64,000 bases of DNA, taken from NCBI RefSeq assembly GCF_019083965.1, contig NZ_JAHRCY010000006.1, forward strand, positions 248,001 through 312,000, in the 5' to 3' direction. A program made the translations under genes and the position numbers. Below the pieces are notes generated by a model. That model saw nothing but the letters and a program-made list of their open reading frames with translations. It was not told the origin of the DNA and made no database searches. This document shows, piece after piece, positions 38,301-46,308 of this stretch. Numbering within the stretch: position 1 is the first letter of the stretch; each line of letters starts with the position of its first letter. The DNA is from Catellatospora tritici (GTDB lineage Bacteria > Actinomycetota > Actinomycetes > Mycobacteriales > Micromonosporaceae).

Positions 38301-38345
38301 ATTAAGGGCGCTCGGCGGGGCTTCGACCAGGGCGGAAGCAACCGG

Positions 38346-38939
38346 TTACGCGCTCGGCAGCAGAGCGCGCAAACCGGCGACGTAGGTGTCGACGTCCGGT
38401 TCGCCCAGCAGTAGGCGTTGCAGGGCGTAGCCGGGGACCAGGCTGAACAGCACCGTCCCGACCGCGTGCGGGTCCGCTCCGGCGGGCAGGTGCCCGGCGG
38501 CGATCTGGCGGCGGGCCAGGTCGTCGAAGTGGTGCCGGATGGTGCCGTAGACCCGTTGCACGAAATCGGCCAGCTGCGGGTTGCGCAGCGACTCGGCCCA
38601 GACCTGCAGCGCCATCGGGAACACCCCTTCGGCGCCGAGCTGCGGTTCGACCGTACGCAGCAGGCGGCTCATCGCCTCGGCCGGCGGCGGCACGGGATCA
38701 TCCCGGCGCACCTGGTCGAGGATGGTGCTGATCATGCCGATGACGTCCTCGGCGATCGCCTGGATCAGGTCTTCCTTGCTGCGGAAGTACCGGTAGAAGG
38801 CGCCGACGGACAGCCCCGCCTCGCTGATCACGTCCTGCATCGAGGTCGCGTGGAAGCCGTTTCGGGAGAAACAGACCCGGGCGGCCTCGATGATCTGCTG
38901 GCGACGGGCGGCGAGGTGGGCTTCCGAGACGCGGGGCAT
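38346..38939 (-). CDS. TetR-family regulator
   Basis: 197 aa, ATG start. HTH at residues 31-50 (ATSMQDVISEAGLSVGAFYR) followed by YFRSKEDLI. The C-terminal ligand domain is of the AcrR_C type, with residues such as VFPMALQVWAESLRNPQL. It is divergent from a membrane protein gene; two AACGAACG-type sites lie in the 99-nt gap, one directly before its start, so autoregulation and repression of the transporter-like gene are likely. The preceding CocE operon has a different palindrome. Confidence 0.92.
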   Translation of the reverse strand: MPRVSEAHLAARRQQIIEAARVCFSRNGFHATSMQDVISEAGLSVGAFYRYFRSKEDLIQAIAEDVIGMISTILDQVRRDDPVPPPAEAMSRLLRTVEPQLGAEGVFPMALQVWAESLRNPQLADFVQRVYGTIRHHFDDLARRQIAAGHLPAGADPHAVGTVLFSLVPGYALQRLLLGEPDVDTYVAGLRALLPSA

Positions 38940-38956
38940 GGTTCAGATCATAAAAC

Positions 38957-38968
38957 GAACGATCGTTC
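38957..38968. promoter_or_regulatory. TetR operator 1 (GAACGATCGTTC)
   Basis: Perfect 12-bp palindrome within AAAACGAACGATCGTTCTT, 18 nt upstream of the TetR ATG. Confidence 0.75.
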
Positions 38969-39011
38969 TTGACAGGGGGCCTGGTTGAGGCGCATCTTTT
39001 CCCGTAAAGAG

Positions 39012-39027
39012 AATGAACGTTCGTTTT
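39012..39027. promoter_or_regulatory. TetR operator 2 (AATGAACGTTCGTTTT)
   Basis: Contains the same half-site ACGTTCGTT around a GAACGTTC palindrome and abuts the TAAGGAG ribosome site of the divergent membrane-protein gene. Confidence 0.65.
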
Positions 39028-39038
39028 AAGGAGCCCCG

Positions 39039-40061
39039 ATGCGCCGCACCCCACCCCCGGCGGCCCTCGCCGTGATCATCGCCGCGGCGGTGATGGTCCT
39101 GCAGTCCCTGCTGCTGCCGCTGTTCGCCGCGCCCGCCGCCAACCTGGAACCTCGCGACCTGCCCGTGGTGGTTACCGGTCCCGCCCCGGCGGTGACGGCG
39201 TTCACGGCCAAGATCGAGGCGACGAACCCGGGCGCGTTCGAGATCACCCAGGTCGGCGACGCCGCGGCGGCCGACGCCGCGGTGCGCGAACGGGACGCGT
39301 ACGCGGCCTTCATCCTCGGCGCCGACGGCGTCCGGCTGCGCACCGCCTCGGCCGCGTCCCCCGCCGTGGCGAACCTGCTCGCCGGAGCCGCCCAGCGGCT
39401 CGGCGCGGGCGGGATGACCGTCACCGTCACCGACCTGGCCCCGCTGCCCGCCGCCGACCCGCACGGCGGCGGCTTCGCCTCCGGCTTCTTCCCGCTGGTC
39501 ATCACCTCGATCCTGGCCGCCGTCGCGCTGTTCTTCGCGGTGCCCCGCTTCGGCGCCCGCGCGCTCGGGCTGCTCGCCTTCGCGGCGCTGTCCGGTGCCG
39601 TGGGCGCCACCGTGCTGCAGGGCTGGCTCGGCGTGGTCGGCGGTGACTGGCTGCCGGTGGCGGGCGTGCTCGCCCTGATCACGCTGGCGATCAGCGCCAC
39701 CGTAAACGGCCTGGCCGGGGTCGCCGGTCCGCGCGGCATCGCCCTGGGCGCCGTACTGGTGCTGCTGGTCGGCAACGCGCTCGGCGCCGTCGGCGCCGCA
39801 CCGGAGCTGCTGCCCCAGCCCTGGGGCGAGGTCGGGCAGTGGCTGCCCATCGGTGCCGGGGCGACCCTGCTGCGCTCGGTCGCCTGGTTCGGCGGCGCGG
39901 GCGGCACGGCGGCGCTGTGGGTGCTGGTCTCCTGGGCCGTAGTTGGCCTGGCCCTGGTCGGGCTCGGCTGGCTGGGCCGCAAGGAGGACGCCCCGAAGCA
40001 CAGCGCCGACGTGGAGCCGCACGAGGCAGCCCGGCGGCTCGGCGCTACCGTGGCAGGCTGA
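39039..40061 (+). CDS. Membrane protein, ABC-2/YhgE-like topology
   Basis: 340 aa, ATG preceded by TAAGGAG. There is one N-terminal span (residues about 10-32), then an extracytoplasmic part of about 115 aa (LEPRDLPVVVTGPAPAVTAF, DAAVRERDAYAAFIL). At least five C-terminal spans begin at about residue 148 (FFPLVITSILAAVALFF). This one-plus-five layout with an external DUF3533-like domain is typical of YhgE/Pip and ABC-2-type permeases. No ATPase gene is adjacent. Under control of the divergent TetR, so a resistance or export role is plausible but not shown. Confidence 0.8.
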   Translation: MRRTPPPAALAVIIAAAVMVLQSLLLPLFAAPAANLEPRDLPVVVTGPAPAVTAFTAKIEATNPGAFEITQVGDAAAADAAVRERDAYAAFILGADGVRLRTASAASPAVANLLAGAAQRLGAGGMTVTVTDLAPLPAADPHGGGFASGFFPLVITSILAAVALFFAVPRFGARALGLLAFAALSGAVGATVLQGWLGVVGGDWLPVAGVLALITLAISATVNGLAGVAGPRGIALGAVLVLLVGNALGAVGAAPELLPQPWGEVGQWLPIGAGATLLRSVAWFGGAGGTAALWVLVSWAVVGLALVGLGWLGRKEDAPKHSADVEPHEAARRLGATVAG

Positions 40062-40187
40062 GGCCGACGACCGGATCGCCGGACGCGCCCGCCCGCGCAT
40101 CCGGCAATCCGGCGTCAGCGCGCAGGAATGCGCACGGCGAAGCCGGTGTTGGCCTCGGTGGAAGTCCATCTGCAGGAGGCGAACGAC

Positions 40188-41099
40188 GTGCTCGACCCAC
40201 AGGAGCTGTACCAGCTGACCGACGACCTGCCCGAGCTGGGCCGGCCGGTCCTGCTGCACGCGCTGTCGGGGTTCGTCGACGCCGGGTCCGCCGGTCGGCT
40301 GGCCCGCGAACACCTGCTCGACACCCTCGACTCGCAGGTCGTCGCCACCTTCGACCTGGACCAGCTGCTCGACTACCGCTCCCGGCGGCCGCTGATGCAC
40401 TTCGCGGCCGACCACTGGGAGTCCTATGACGAGCCCGCGCTGGAGCTGCACGCCCTGCGCGACCACGACGACACCCCGTTCCTGCTGCTCACCGGCCCGG
40501 AGCCGGACCTGCAGTGGGAGCGGTTCGTGGCCGCTTCGAAGATCCTGATCGAGGCGCTGCAGGTGCGGGTGACCATCGGCATCCACGCGATCCCGATGTC
40601 GGTGCCGCACACCCGGCCCACCGGGGTCACCGCCCACGGCACCCGCCCGGAGCTGATCGTCGGCCACGAGCCGTGGATCGCCAACGTGCAGGTGCCCGCG
40701 AGCATGACGAACCTGCTGGAGTTCCGCCTCGGCCAGGCCGGGCACGACGCCATGGGCTTCGCCGCGCACGTGCCGCACTACCTGGCCGACAGCGAGTACC
40801 CGCCCGCCGCCGAACTGCTGCTGACCTCGGTGTCGCGCGCTACCGGGCTGCTGCTGCCGACCGAGGACCTGCGGGACGCGGGCGAGCGGGTGCGCGCCGA
40901 GATCGAGCGCCAACTCGTCGACAACCAGCAGGCCGCCGCGGTGGTGCGCGCGCTGGAGGAGCAGTACGACGCCTTCACCCGTGGCCGCGCCGGCAACCTG
41001 CTCACCGAGCCCACCCCGCTGCCCACCGCCGACGAACTGGGCGCCGAGCTCGAGCGCTTCCTCGCCGAGCACCATAACAACGAAAACCCCAAAGACTGA
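40188..41099 (+). CDS. PAC2-family protein (proteasome assembly chaperone-like)
   Basis: 303 aa from the GTG at 40188, chosen because AGGAGG lies eight bases upstream and homologues begin with LDPxELY. An ATG at 40128 would add 20 residues without a ribosome site. PAC2 domain blocks: RPVLLHALSGFVDAGSAG, LVATFDxDxLLDYRSRRP-like, LLTGPEPDLQWERF, TRPTGVTAHG and VPHYLADSEYPPAA. It has acidic Glu-rich C-terminal helices. Actinobacterial PAC2 proteins are widespread and soluble, with a role perhaps linked to the proteasome; no proteasome gene is in the window. Confidence 0.9.
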   Translation: MLDPQELYQLTDDLPELGRPVLLHALSGFVDAGSAGRLAREHLLDTLDSQVVATFDLDQLLDYRSRRPLMHFAADHWESYDEPALELHALRDHDDTPFLLLTGPEPDLQWERFVAASKILIEALQVRVTIGIHAIPMSVPHTRPTGVTAHGTRPELIVGHEPWIANVQVPASMTNLLEFRLGQAGHDAMGFAAHVPHYLADSEYPPAAELLLTSVSRATGLLLPTEDLRDAGERVRAEIERQLVDNQQAAAVVRALEEQYDAFTRGRAGNLLTEPTPLPTADELGAELERFLAEHHNNENPKD

Positions 41100-41189
41100 C
41101 GCAAGGAAGGGGCCCTTCGTCGGCTCGCGTCAGCGGGACGAGCAGAGACTGCGCTCGCAATGCGTAGCGGAAGGGCCCCTTCTTAACGC
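41100..41189. repeat. GGGCCC-type intergenic palindrome, long variant, copy 3
   Basis: Outer arms GCAAGGAAGGGGCCC and GGGCCCCTTCTTAACGC enclose an insert CGTCGGCTCGCGTCAGCG plus a segment with GACGAGC. The reverse complement of the same insert is in the copy at 62708. Confidence 0.8.
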
Positions 41190-41237
41190 AGCCTGGTCGA
41201 TGCCTGAATGTGACGTTCGGCTGCGACCCTCGGGCGC

Positions 41238-42806
41238 ATGGCGAACGGGGCGCACACCGACGGAGTCCACCGCGACGCACTGGGCCGGGCGCTGGCCTGG
41301 CTGGCCCACCCGGTCAGTCTGACCGGCCTGGCCCTGCTGCCGCTCAACGACCACCTGCTCAAAGCCTGGTATCCGGGCCCGGTCACCGGCAAGCTCAGCG
41401 ACCTGGCCGGGATGCTGATGTTCCCGCCGCTGCTGGCCTGCCTGCTGGCACTGGTGCCCCGGCTTTCCGTGCGAGTGCTCGGCCCGGCCGCGCTGGCGCT
41501 GACCGGAGCTGGATTCACGCTGGTGAAGGCCACGTCGGAAGGGGCCCGAGCGGCGTCGCAGGCGTGGTCGGCACTGCACGGCCCGTCGGCCATCCGCGCC
41601 GACGCCACCGACCTGATCGCGCTGCCGGCGCTGGCGCTGGCCTGGTGGGCCTGGCAGCGCAGCGCGCGCGGCACGCGGCCCGGCCACCGGACCCTGCGCG
41701 CGGTGCGCGCGCTGGTGCTGGTGCCGACGGCGCTGGTAGCGACGGTGGCCACCAGCGCGCCCGAGTGGCCGGAGACGAACTGGGTGGGCGCGGACAGCTC
41801 CGGCGCCATCCTGGTCGAGACGATCGACGGTTACAGCGACGAACACCAGGCGCTGATCCGCAGCACCGACCACGGCATCACGTTCGAGCCGGTGCGCCAG
41901 ACCGAGCCCTGGCGACCGCAGGCGGCCCAGCTCCAGGACTGCCTGGGCCAGGACTGTTACCGCGTCGTGCCGGGCGAACTGCACGTCCAGTCCAGTCAGG
42001 ATGGCGGACGCACCTGGGCCACGGCCTGGCAGGTGCGCGGCCGTCAGCTCGCCGCGCTGACCGAGGCGTACCACGACCGGGGCATCCTGGGCCTGGGGGT
42101 GGCCGACACCCCGCCGGGCAATCTCACCTCGCGGGGGCTGCGGGTGTTCCCCGCCGGAACCGGGTACGTGGTGATCGTCGCGAACGGGCGGGACGGCATC
42201 CTGCTCCGCGACGTCGACGGCACCTGGACCCGCCTCGGCACGTGGAACTACGACCGGATCACGCCGCCACCGGCGCTGGTCGACGTGTGGGAGCCGTCGA
42301 CCGGTGGCCGGGTGGCGCTGGCGCTGCTCACCGCGGGCGCGATCGCGCTGCTGGCACTGCTGGCCGCGGCGGTCGCGGCGCGGGCGTCCGGACCGGACGG
42401 ACTCGCTCGTCGCCTGCTGCTGTTCGGCGCGCCGGTGCTCGGCGGCGCGACGCTGTTCGTCGACACGCTGTACGCCTCCACTCCCGGCCCGGAGGGCCTC
42501 GGCGATGTCGCCGGTCCGGTGCTGCTCGCGGTGAACCTGGCCGTGCTGGCGGTGGCGGGATGGGCGCTGGTGGTCTGCGTACGCGCAGGGCTGCTGCCGG
42601 TCGGGCGGCTGGCGCTGGTGCTGCTCGCGGTGGCGGCGGGGGTCGGCCTGACCGCCTGGTGGCACGACGGGGTGGCGGTGGAGGGCCTCGACAGCGGGTT
42701 CTCCCGAGCCCTGTCGGTCGTGGTGCACATCGTCGTGGCGCTGGTCGTGACGGGTCTGGCGGTGGCGGTGGTCCGGCTGCGACGAGCACGGTCGGAGGGG
42801 CCCTGA
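41238..42806 (+). CDS. Polytopic membrane protein with extracytoplasmic Asp-box segment
   Basis: 522 aa. There are three or four N-terminal spans (to about residue 165), then a soluble part of about 180 aa. It has two BNR/Asp-box-like motifs (RSTDHGITFEPV and QSSQDGGRTWATAW) and beta-rich strands such as GTGYVVIVANGRDGILLRD. Five or so C-terminal spans follow from about residue 355. Asp boxes occur in sialidase-type beta-propellers; two are too few for a complete propeller. N-terminal PVTGKLSDLAGMLMFPPLL is reminiscent of conserved membrane proteins of unknown role. I cannot assign a function. No signal peptide separate from the first span. Confidence 0.8.
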   Translation: MANGAHTDGVHRDALGRALAWLAHPVSLTGLALLPLNDHLLKAWYPGPVTGKLSDLAGMLMFPPLLACLLALVPRLSVRVLGPAALALTGAGFTLVKATSEGARAASQAWSALHGPSAIRADATDLIALPALALAWWAWQRSARGTRPGHRTLRAVRALVLVPTALVATVATSAPEWPETNWVGADSSGAILVETIDGYSDEHQALIRSTDHGITFEPVRQTEPWRPQAAQLQDCLGQDCYRVVPGELHVQSSQDGGRTWATAWQVRGRQLAALTEAYHDRGILGLGVADTPPGNLTSRGLRVFPAGTGYVVIVANGRDGILLRDVDGTWTRLGTWNYDRITPPPALVDVWEPSTGGRVALALLTAGAIALLALLAAAVAARASGPDGLARRLLLFGAPVLGGATLFVDTLYASTPGPEGLGDVAGPVLLAVNLAVLAVAGWALVVCVRAGLLPVGRLALVLLAVAAGVGLTAWWHDGVAVEGLDSGFSRALSVVVHIVVALVVTGLAVAVVRLRRARSEGP

Positions 42807-42905
42807 GCAGTTTGGAGGGACGTCGACCCGTTGCCGGGTATTGCCCAGCGGGGCGACAGCTTGCATGCTGACCTGACTCTGTACGTGTACGAGAGTGAGG
42901 CGACG

Positions 42906-44456
42906 ATGCCCTTCCGCAGTCCGATGGCCGACGTCGAGATCCGCGAGGTCTCCGTCACCGAGCTGGTCCTGGGCGGCGCCGCCGCGCGCGGGGAGCATCC
43001 GGCGCTGGTGGATGGCCGCACCGGGCAGACGATGACGTACGCGCAGCTCGCGCACGGCGTCGACCGGCTCGCGGCCGGGCTGGCCGGGGCAGGCGTGCGC
43101 CCGGGGCATGTGGTCGCCCTCTTCAGCCCCAACTCGCTGCTCTACCCGGTGGTCTTCCACGCGGCGATCGCCGCCGGTGCCACCGTGACCACCGTCAACG
43201 CGCTGTCGACGGTCAAGGACCTGCAGAACCAGATCGCCGACTCCGGTGCCACGATCCTGGTCACCATCTCGGCGTTCCTGGACCGGGCGGCGGCGGTCGC
43301 CGGGCAGGTGCAGGAGATCCTGGTGTGCGACAGCGCGGCGGGGTACCGGTCGGTCACCGAGCTGATGGCGACCGCCGAACCCGCGCCGGACGTGACCGTG
43401 GACCCGGCGACGACGCTGGCGGTGCTGCCGTACTCCAGTGGCACCACCGGGGTGGCCAAGGGCGTCATGCTCACCCACGCCAACCTGGTGTCCAACGTGG
43501 TCCAGTCGCAGCAGGTGGTCAAGTACGACCCCGCCGACCGGGTCATGGCGGTGCTGCCGTTCTTCCACATCTACGGCCTGACCGTGCTGATGAACATGGC
43601 GCTGTCGGCCGGGGCGACGCTGGTGGTGCTGCCCCGCTTCGATCTGCCCGAGTTCCTGGGCGCGCTGCAGGACCAGAAGGTGACCCGGGCGTTCGTCGCT
43701 CCGCCGATCGTGCTGGCGCTGGCCAAGCACCCGATGGTCGCCGAGTACGACCTGTCCGTGCTGGAGGTCGTCTTCTCCGGCGCGGCCCCGCTGGACGGCG
43801 ACCTGGCGCAGGCGTGCGCGGCCCGGCTGGGCTGCGTGGTGAAGCAGGGCTACGGCATGACCGAGCTGTCGCCGGTGTCGCACGCGCAGGTGCACGGCGA
43901 CCCGAGGGTCAAGCCCGGCACGGTCGGCCCGCTGATCCCGAACACGCTGGCCCGGGTCGTGGACGTGGCCACCGGCGACGACCTCGCGGTCGGCCAGGCG
44001 GGCGAGATCTGGATCAAGGGTCCGCAGGTGATGCGCGGCTACCTGGGCCGCCAGTCGGACACCGACGCCACCGTCGACGCCGACGGCTGGCTGCACACCG
44101 GTGACGTGGGGCTGGTCGACGCCGAGGGCGACTGGTTCATCGTCGACCGGGTCAAGGAACTGATCAAGTACAAGGGGTACCAGGTGCCGCCCGCCGAGCT
44201 GGAGGCGGTGCTGCTCGGGCACCCGGGCATCGCCGACGCGGCCGTGGTGGCCGGGCACGACGCCGACGGTGAGGAGATCCCGCACGCGTTCGTGGCGCTG
44301 GCTCCGGGCACGGAGTTGTCGGCGCAGGACGTGCAGGACTTCGTCGCCGAGCGGGTCGCGCCGTACAAGCGGGTGCGGGCGGTGACGTTCGTGCCGGTGA
44401 TCCCCAAGAGCGCCTCCGGGAAGATCCTGCGCAAGGACCTCCGCGCGCTGCTGTAG
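42906..44456 (+). CDS. Acyl-CoA synthetase, 4-coumarate-CoA ligase type (ANL family)
   Basis: 516 aa from ATG 42906 (GTGAGG five bases upstream); a longer in-frame start 25 codons earlier adds a non-homologous tail. AMP-binding motif LPYSSGTTGVAKGVMLTH, adenine site QGYGMTELSP, hinge LVDAEGDWFIVDRVKELIKYKG in two pieces, and the catalytic lysine in PKSASGKILRKDL. Activates a carboxylic acid, likely aromatic or fatty, to its CoA thioester through an acyl-AMP. The substrate is not deducible. Monocistronic; a 16-bp inverted repeat follows. Confidence 0.94.
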   Translation: MPFRSPMADVEIREVSVTELVLGGAAARGEHPALVDGRTGQTMTYAQLAHGVDRLAAGLAGAGVRPGHVVALFSPNSLLYPVVFHAAIAAGATVTTVNALSTVKDLQNQIADSGATILVTISAFLDRAAAVAGQVQEILVCDSAAGYRSVTELMATAEPAPDVTVDPATTLAVLPYSSGTTGVAKGVMLTHANLVSNVVQSQQVVKYDPADRVMAVLPFFHIYGLTVLMNMALSAGATLVVLPRFDLPEFLGALQDQKVTRAFVAPPIVLALAKHPMVAEYDLSVLEVVFSGAAPLDGDLAQACAARLGCVVKQGYGMTELSPVSHAQVHGDPRVKPGTVGPLIPNTLARVVDVATGDDLAVGQAGEIWIKGPQVMRGYLGRQSDTDATVDADGWLHTGDVGLVDAEGDWFIVDRVKELIKYKGYQVPPAELEAVLLGHPGIADAAVVAGHDADGEEIPHAFVALAPGTELSAQDVQDFVAERVAPYKRVRAVTFVPVIPKSASGKILRKDLRALL

Positions 44457-44496
44457 AGCCTTACCCGATCGTGCGCGTCCCTCCTCCGCGCGCGAG

Positions 44497-44549
44497 TTGC
44501 CGGGCAATCGGGCGTTTCCGGGCATCCGGTCACCCCGATTGCCCGGCAA
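44497..44549. terminator. 16-bp perfect inverted repeat with nested palindromes
   Basis: TTGCCGGGCAATCGGG (44497-44512) and CCCGATTGCCCGGCAA (44534-44549) around 21 nt. Each arm contains its own palindrome TTGCC-G/C-GGCAA. It lies 40 nt after the ligase stop and 28 nt before the AEC gene, so it may terminate the first or regulate the second. Confidence 0.6.
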
Positions 44550-44576
44550 TACCTGGTCAGGGACTAGCGTGACCTG

Positions 44577-45518
44577 GTGCTGGCCGCCTTTGCTCCAATC
44601 TGGATGATCACCGCGCTGGGTTGGGGAACCATTCGCTTCGGCGTGCTCACCCGCGCCACCCAGCAGGCTCTGGCCGCGTTCACGTTCCTGGTGGCGATCC
44701 CGGCGGTGCTGTTCACCACGCTGGCCAAGACGCCGCTGGGCGGGCTGCCGCTGCGGCCGCTGGCCGCGTTCGCGCTCAGCACACTGGCGGTCGGGCTGCT
44801 CGGGTACGGGTTCGCGCGTCGGTTCCTGCCCGGCCGCAACGGCGACCGGGTGATCACGGCGATGTCGGCGGCGTACGTCAACTCCGGCAACCTGGGCATC
44901 CCCGTCGCCGTCTACGTGCTGCGCGACGTCTCCCTGATCACCGCCGTGCTGGTGTTCCAGACCATGCTGGTCACCCCGCTGATCGTCGGCCTGCTCGACG
45001 CCGACGCCAACGGCGGCCCGGGGCGGTGGCGTCGGATCGCGCTGCTGCCGCTGCGTACGCCGGTGATCCTCGGCTCGCTGTTCGGGGTGCTGGCCAGCGC
45101 GAGCGGCTGGCGCCCGCCGGACTGGGCGCTGCACTCACTGGAGCTGCTCGGCGGCGCGGCGGTGCCCGCGGCGCTGTTCGCGCTGGGCATGTCCCTGCAC
45201 CGCGACGCGGTCGAGCCGACCGCCGAACTCCGGGACGTGGCCGCGCCCAGGCGGGGTGCCGGGGTGGGCGTCGCGGTGGCCCTGAAGGTGCTGGCGCAGC
45301 CGCTCGCGGCGTACCTGGCGGGCCGGTTCCTGTTCCACCTCGGCCCGGCCGAACTGGTCGCGGTCACCGTCGTCGCGGGCCTGCCCACCGCGCAGAACAC
45401 CTTCGTCTACGCCACCGAGTACCGCGCGGGGGCCGACTTCAGCCGTGACGCGATCCTGGTGTCGAGCCTGCTGTCGATGGCCACGCTGACCGCCATCCTC
45501 GCCCTCACCCAGGGGTAA
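44577..45518 (+). CDS. AEC-family transporter (auxin efflux carrier-like permease)
   Basis: 313 aa, GTG start, about ten membrane segments in two five-span halves. Characteristic blocks: FTFLVAIPAVLFTTLAK, AYVNSGNLGIPVAVYVLRD (the NxGN-GxP signature of AEC carriers) and the second-half VVAGLPTAQNTFVYATEY. Bacterial members move carboxylates such as malate or malonate. It follows the acyl-CoA ligase, so a carboxylic acid substrate shared with that enzyme is possible. The TAA stop lies inside a GGGCCC-type repeat. Confidence 0.9.
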   Translation: MLAAFAPIWMITALGWGTIRFGVLTRATQQALAAFTFLVAIPAVLFTTLAKTPLGGLPLRPLAAFALSTLAVGLLGYGFARRFLPGRNGDRVITAMSAAYVNSGNLGIPVAVYVLRDVSLITAVLVFQTMLVTPLIVGLLDADANGGPGRWRRIALLPLRTPVILGSLFGVLASASGWRPPDWALHSLELLGGAAVPAALFALGMSLHRDAVEPTAELRDVAAPRRGAGVGVAVALKVLAQPLAAYLAGRFLFHLGPAELVAVTVVAGLPTAQNTFVYATEYRAGADFSRDAILVSSLLSMATLTAILALTQG

Positions 45519-45568
45519 GGAAGGGCCCCTTCTTATCGCTTCCCGTAGGGGAAGGGCCCCTTCTTAAC
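45513..45568. repeat. GGGCCC-type intergenic palindrome, copy 4 (provides a stop codon)
   Basis: GGGGTAAGGAAGGGCCCC then TTCTTATCGCTTCCCGTAGG and a second AAGGGCCCCTTCTTAAC module. Nearly the same as 3041-3100. Its TAA is the stop codon of the AEC gene. Confidence 0.85.
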
Positions 45569-45590
45569 GGGCGGCTTGGCTACTTGGCGG

Positions 45591-45632
45591 GCGAGCGGGC
45601 GAGCGGGCGAGCGGGCGAGCGGGTGAGTGGGC
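45591..45632. repeat. Octamer tandem repeat GCGAGCGG
   Basis: Four to five units of GCGAGCGG followed by a degenerate GTGAGTGG, between the AEC repeat and the peroxiredoxin gene. Confidence 0.75.
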
Positions 45633-45697
45633 GCACGAGCGAAGATGAGCGTTCAACAATCGGCTTGGTAGGCTCCGGGCTGGGAGGATGATCGATT

Positions 45698-46174
45698 ATG
45701 GCCAAGAACAGTGGACCGCAGGTCGGCGACGTGGCGCCGGACTTCACTCTCGTGTCGAACACCGGCGAGAAGGTGACGCTCAGCGACTTCCGTGGCAAGC
45801 AGGCCGTGGTGCTCTACTTCTACCCCAAGGACAACACGCCCGGCTGCACCGCCGAGGCGTGCTCGTTCCGTGACAGCTACGAGGTCTTCAGCGAAGCCGG
45901 TGCCCAGGTCATCGGGGTCAGCTCCGACTCGGTCGACTCGCACGAGGGCTTCGCCCAGCGCTACAAGCTGCCGTTCGTGCTGCTGTCGGACGCCGGTGGC
46001 GACGTGCGCAAGTCGTACGGCATCCCGCCGTCGCTGTTCGGGCTGCTGCCCGGCCGGTCGACGTACGTCATCGACCGCGAGGGTGTCGTGCGCCACGTCT
46101 TCACCGCGATGGGCAGCATCGGCAAACACGTCAACGGCGCGCTCGAAGTGGTCAAGCAGCTCAACCCCGCCTGA
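45698..46174 (+). CDS. bcp: Thiol peroxidase, Bcp/PrxQ type
   Basis: 158 aa. The peroxidatic cysteine C50 and resolving C55 are in YPKDNTPGCTAEACSFRD, the five-residue spacing that defines atypical 2-Cys PrxQ. N-terminal GDVAPDFTL and VIGVSSDSVDSHEGFAQRYKL are also typical. Reduces hydrogen and organic peroxides with thioredoxin. The start ATG lacks a strong purine site (GGAGGATGATCGATT precedes it, with GGAGG 9 nt away). Monocistronic. Confidence 0.95.
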   Translation: MAKNSGPQVGDVAPDFTLVSNTGEKVTLSDFRGKQAVVLYFYPKDNTPGCTAEACSFRDSYEVFSEAGAQVIGVSSDSVDSHEGFAQRYKLPFVLLSDAGGDVRKSYGIPPSLFGLLPGRSTYVIDREGVVRHVFTAMGSIGKHVNGALEVVKQLNPA

Positions 46175-46308
46175 CCGACCCCGGCTCACCCGCCCGGCGG
46201 TTACGGCGCCGCCGGGCGGATCGATAGGCTCGTCGCGACTTCGATGGCGAAGGGCTGTGCCCCCCGCGTGTGCTCGGCCCGGCTCGAGCACACGGCAAGG
46301 AGCGCGAC

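Noticed and set aside
41130..45134. 1334-codon open frame on the minus strand
   Set aside because: Runs antisense through three well-supported genes and a repeat; composition (Arg, Gln, His, Pro) shows it is a GC-codon artefact.
45591..45632. CRISPR-like array
   Set aside because: Octamer direct repeat without spacers and without cas genes.
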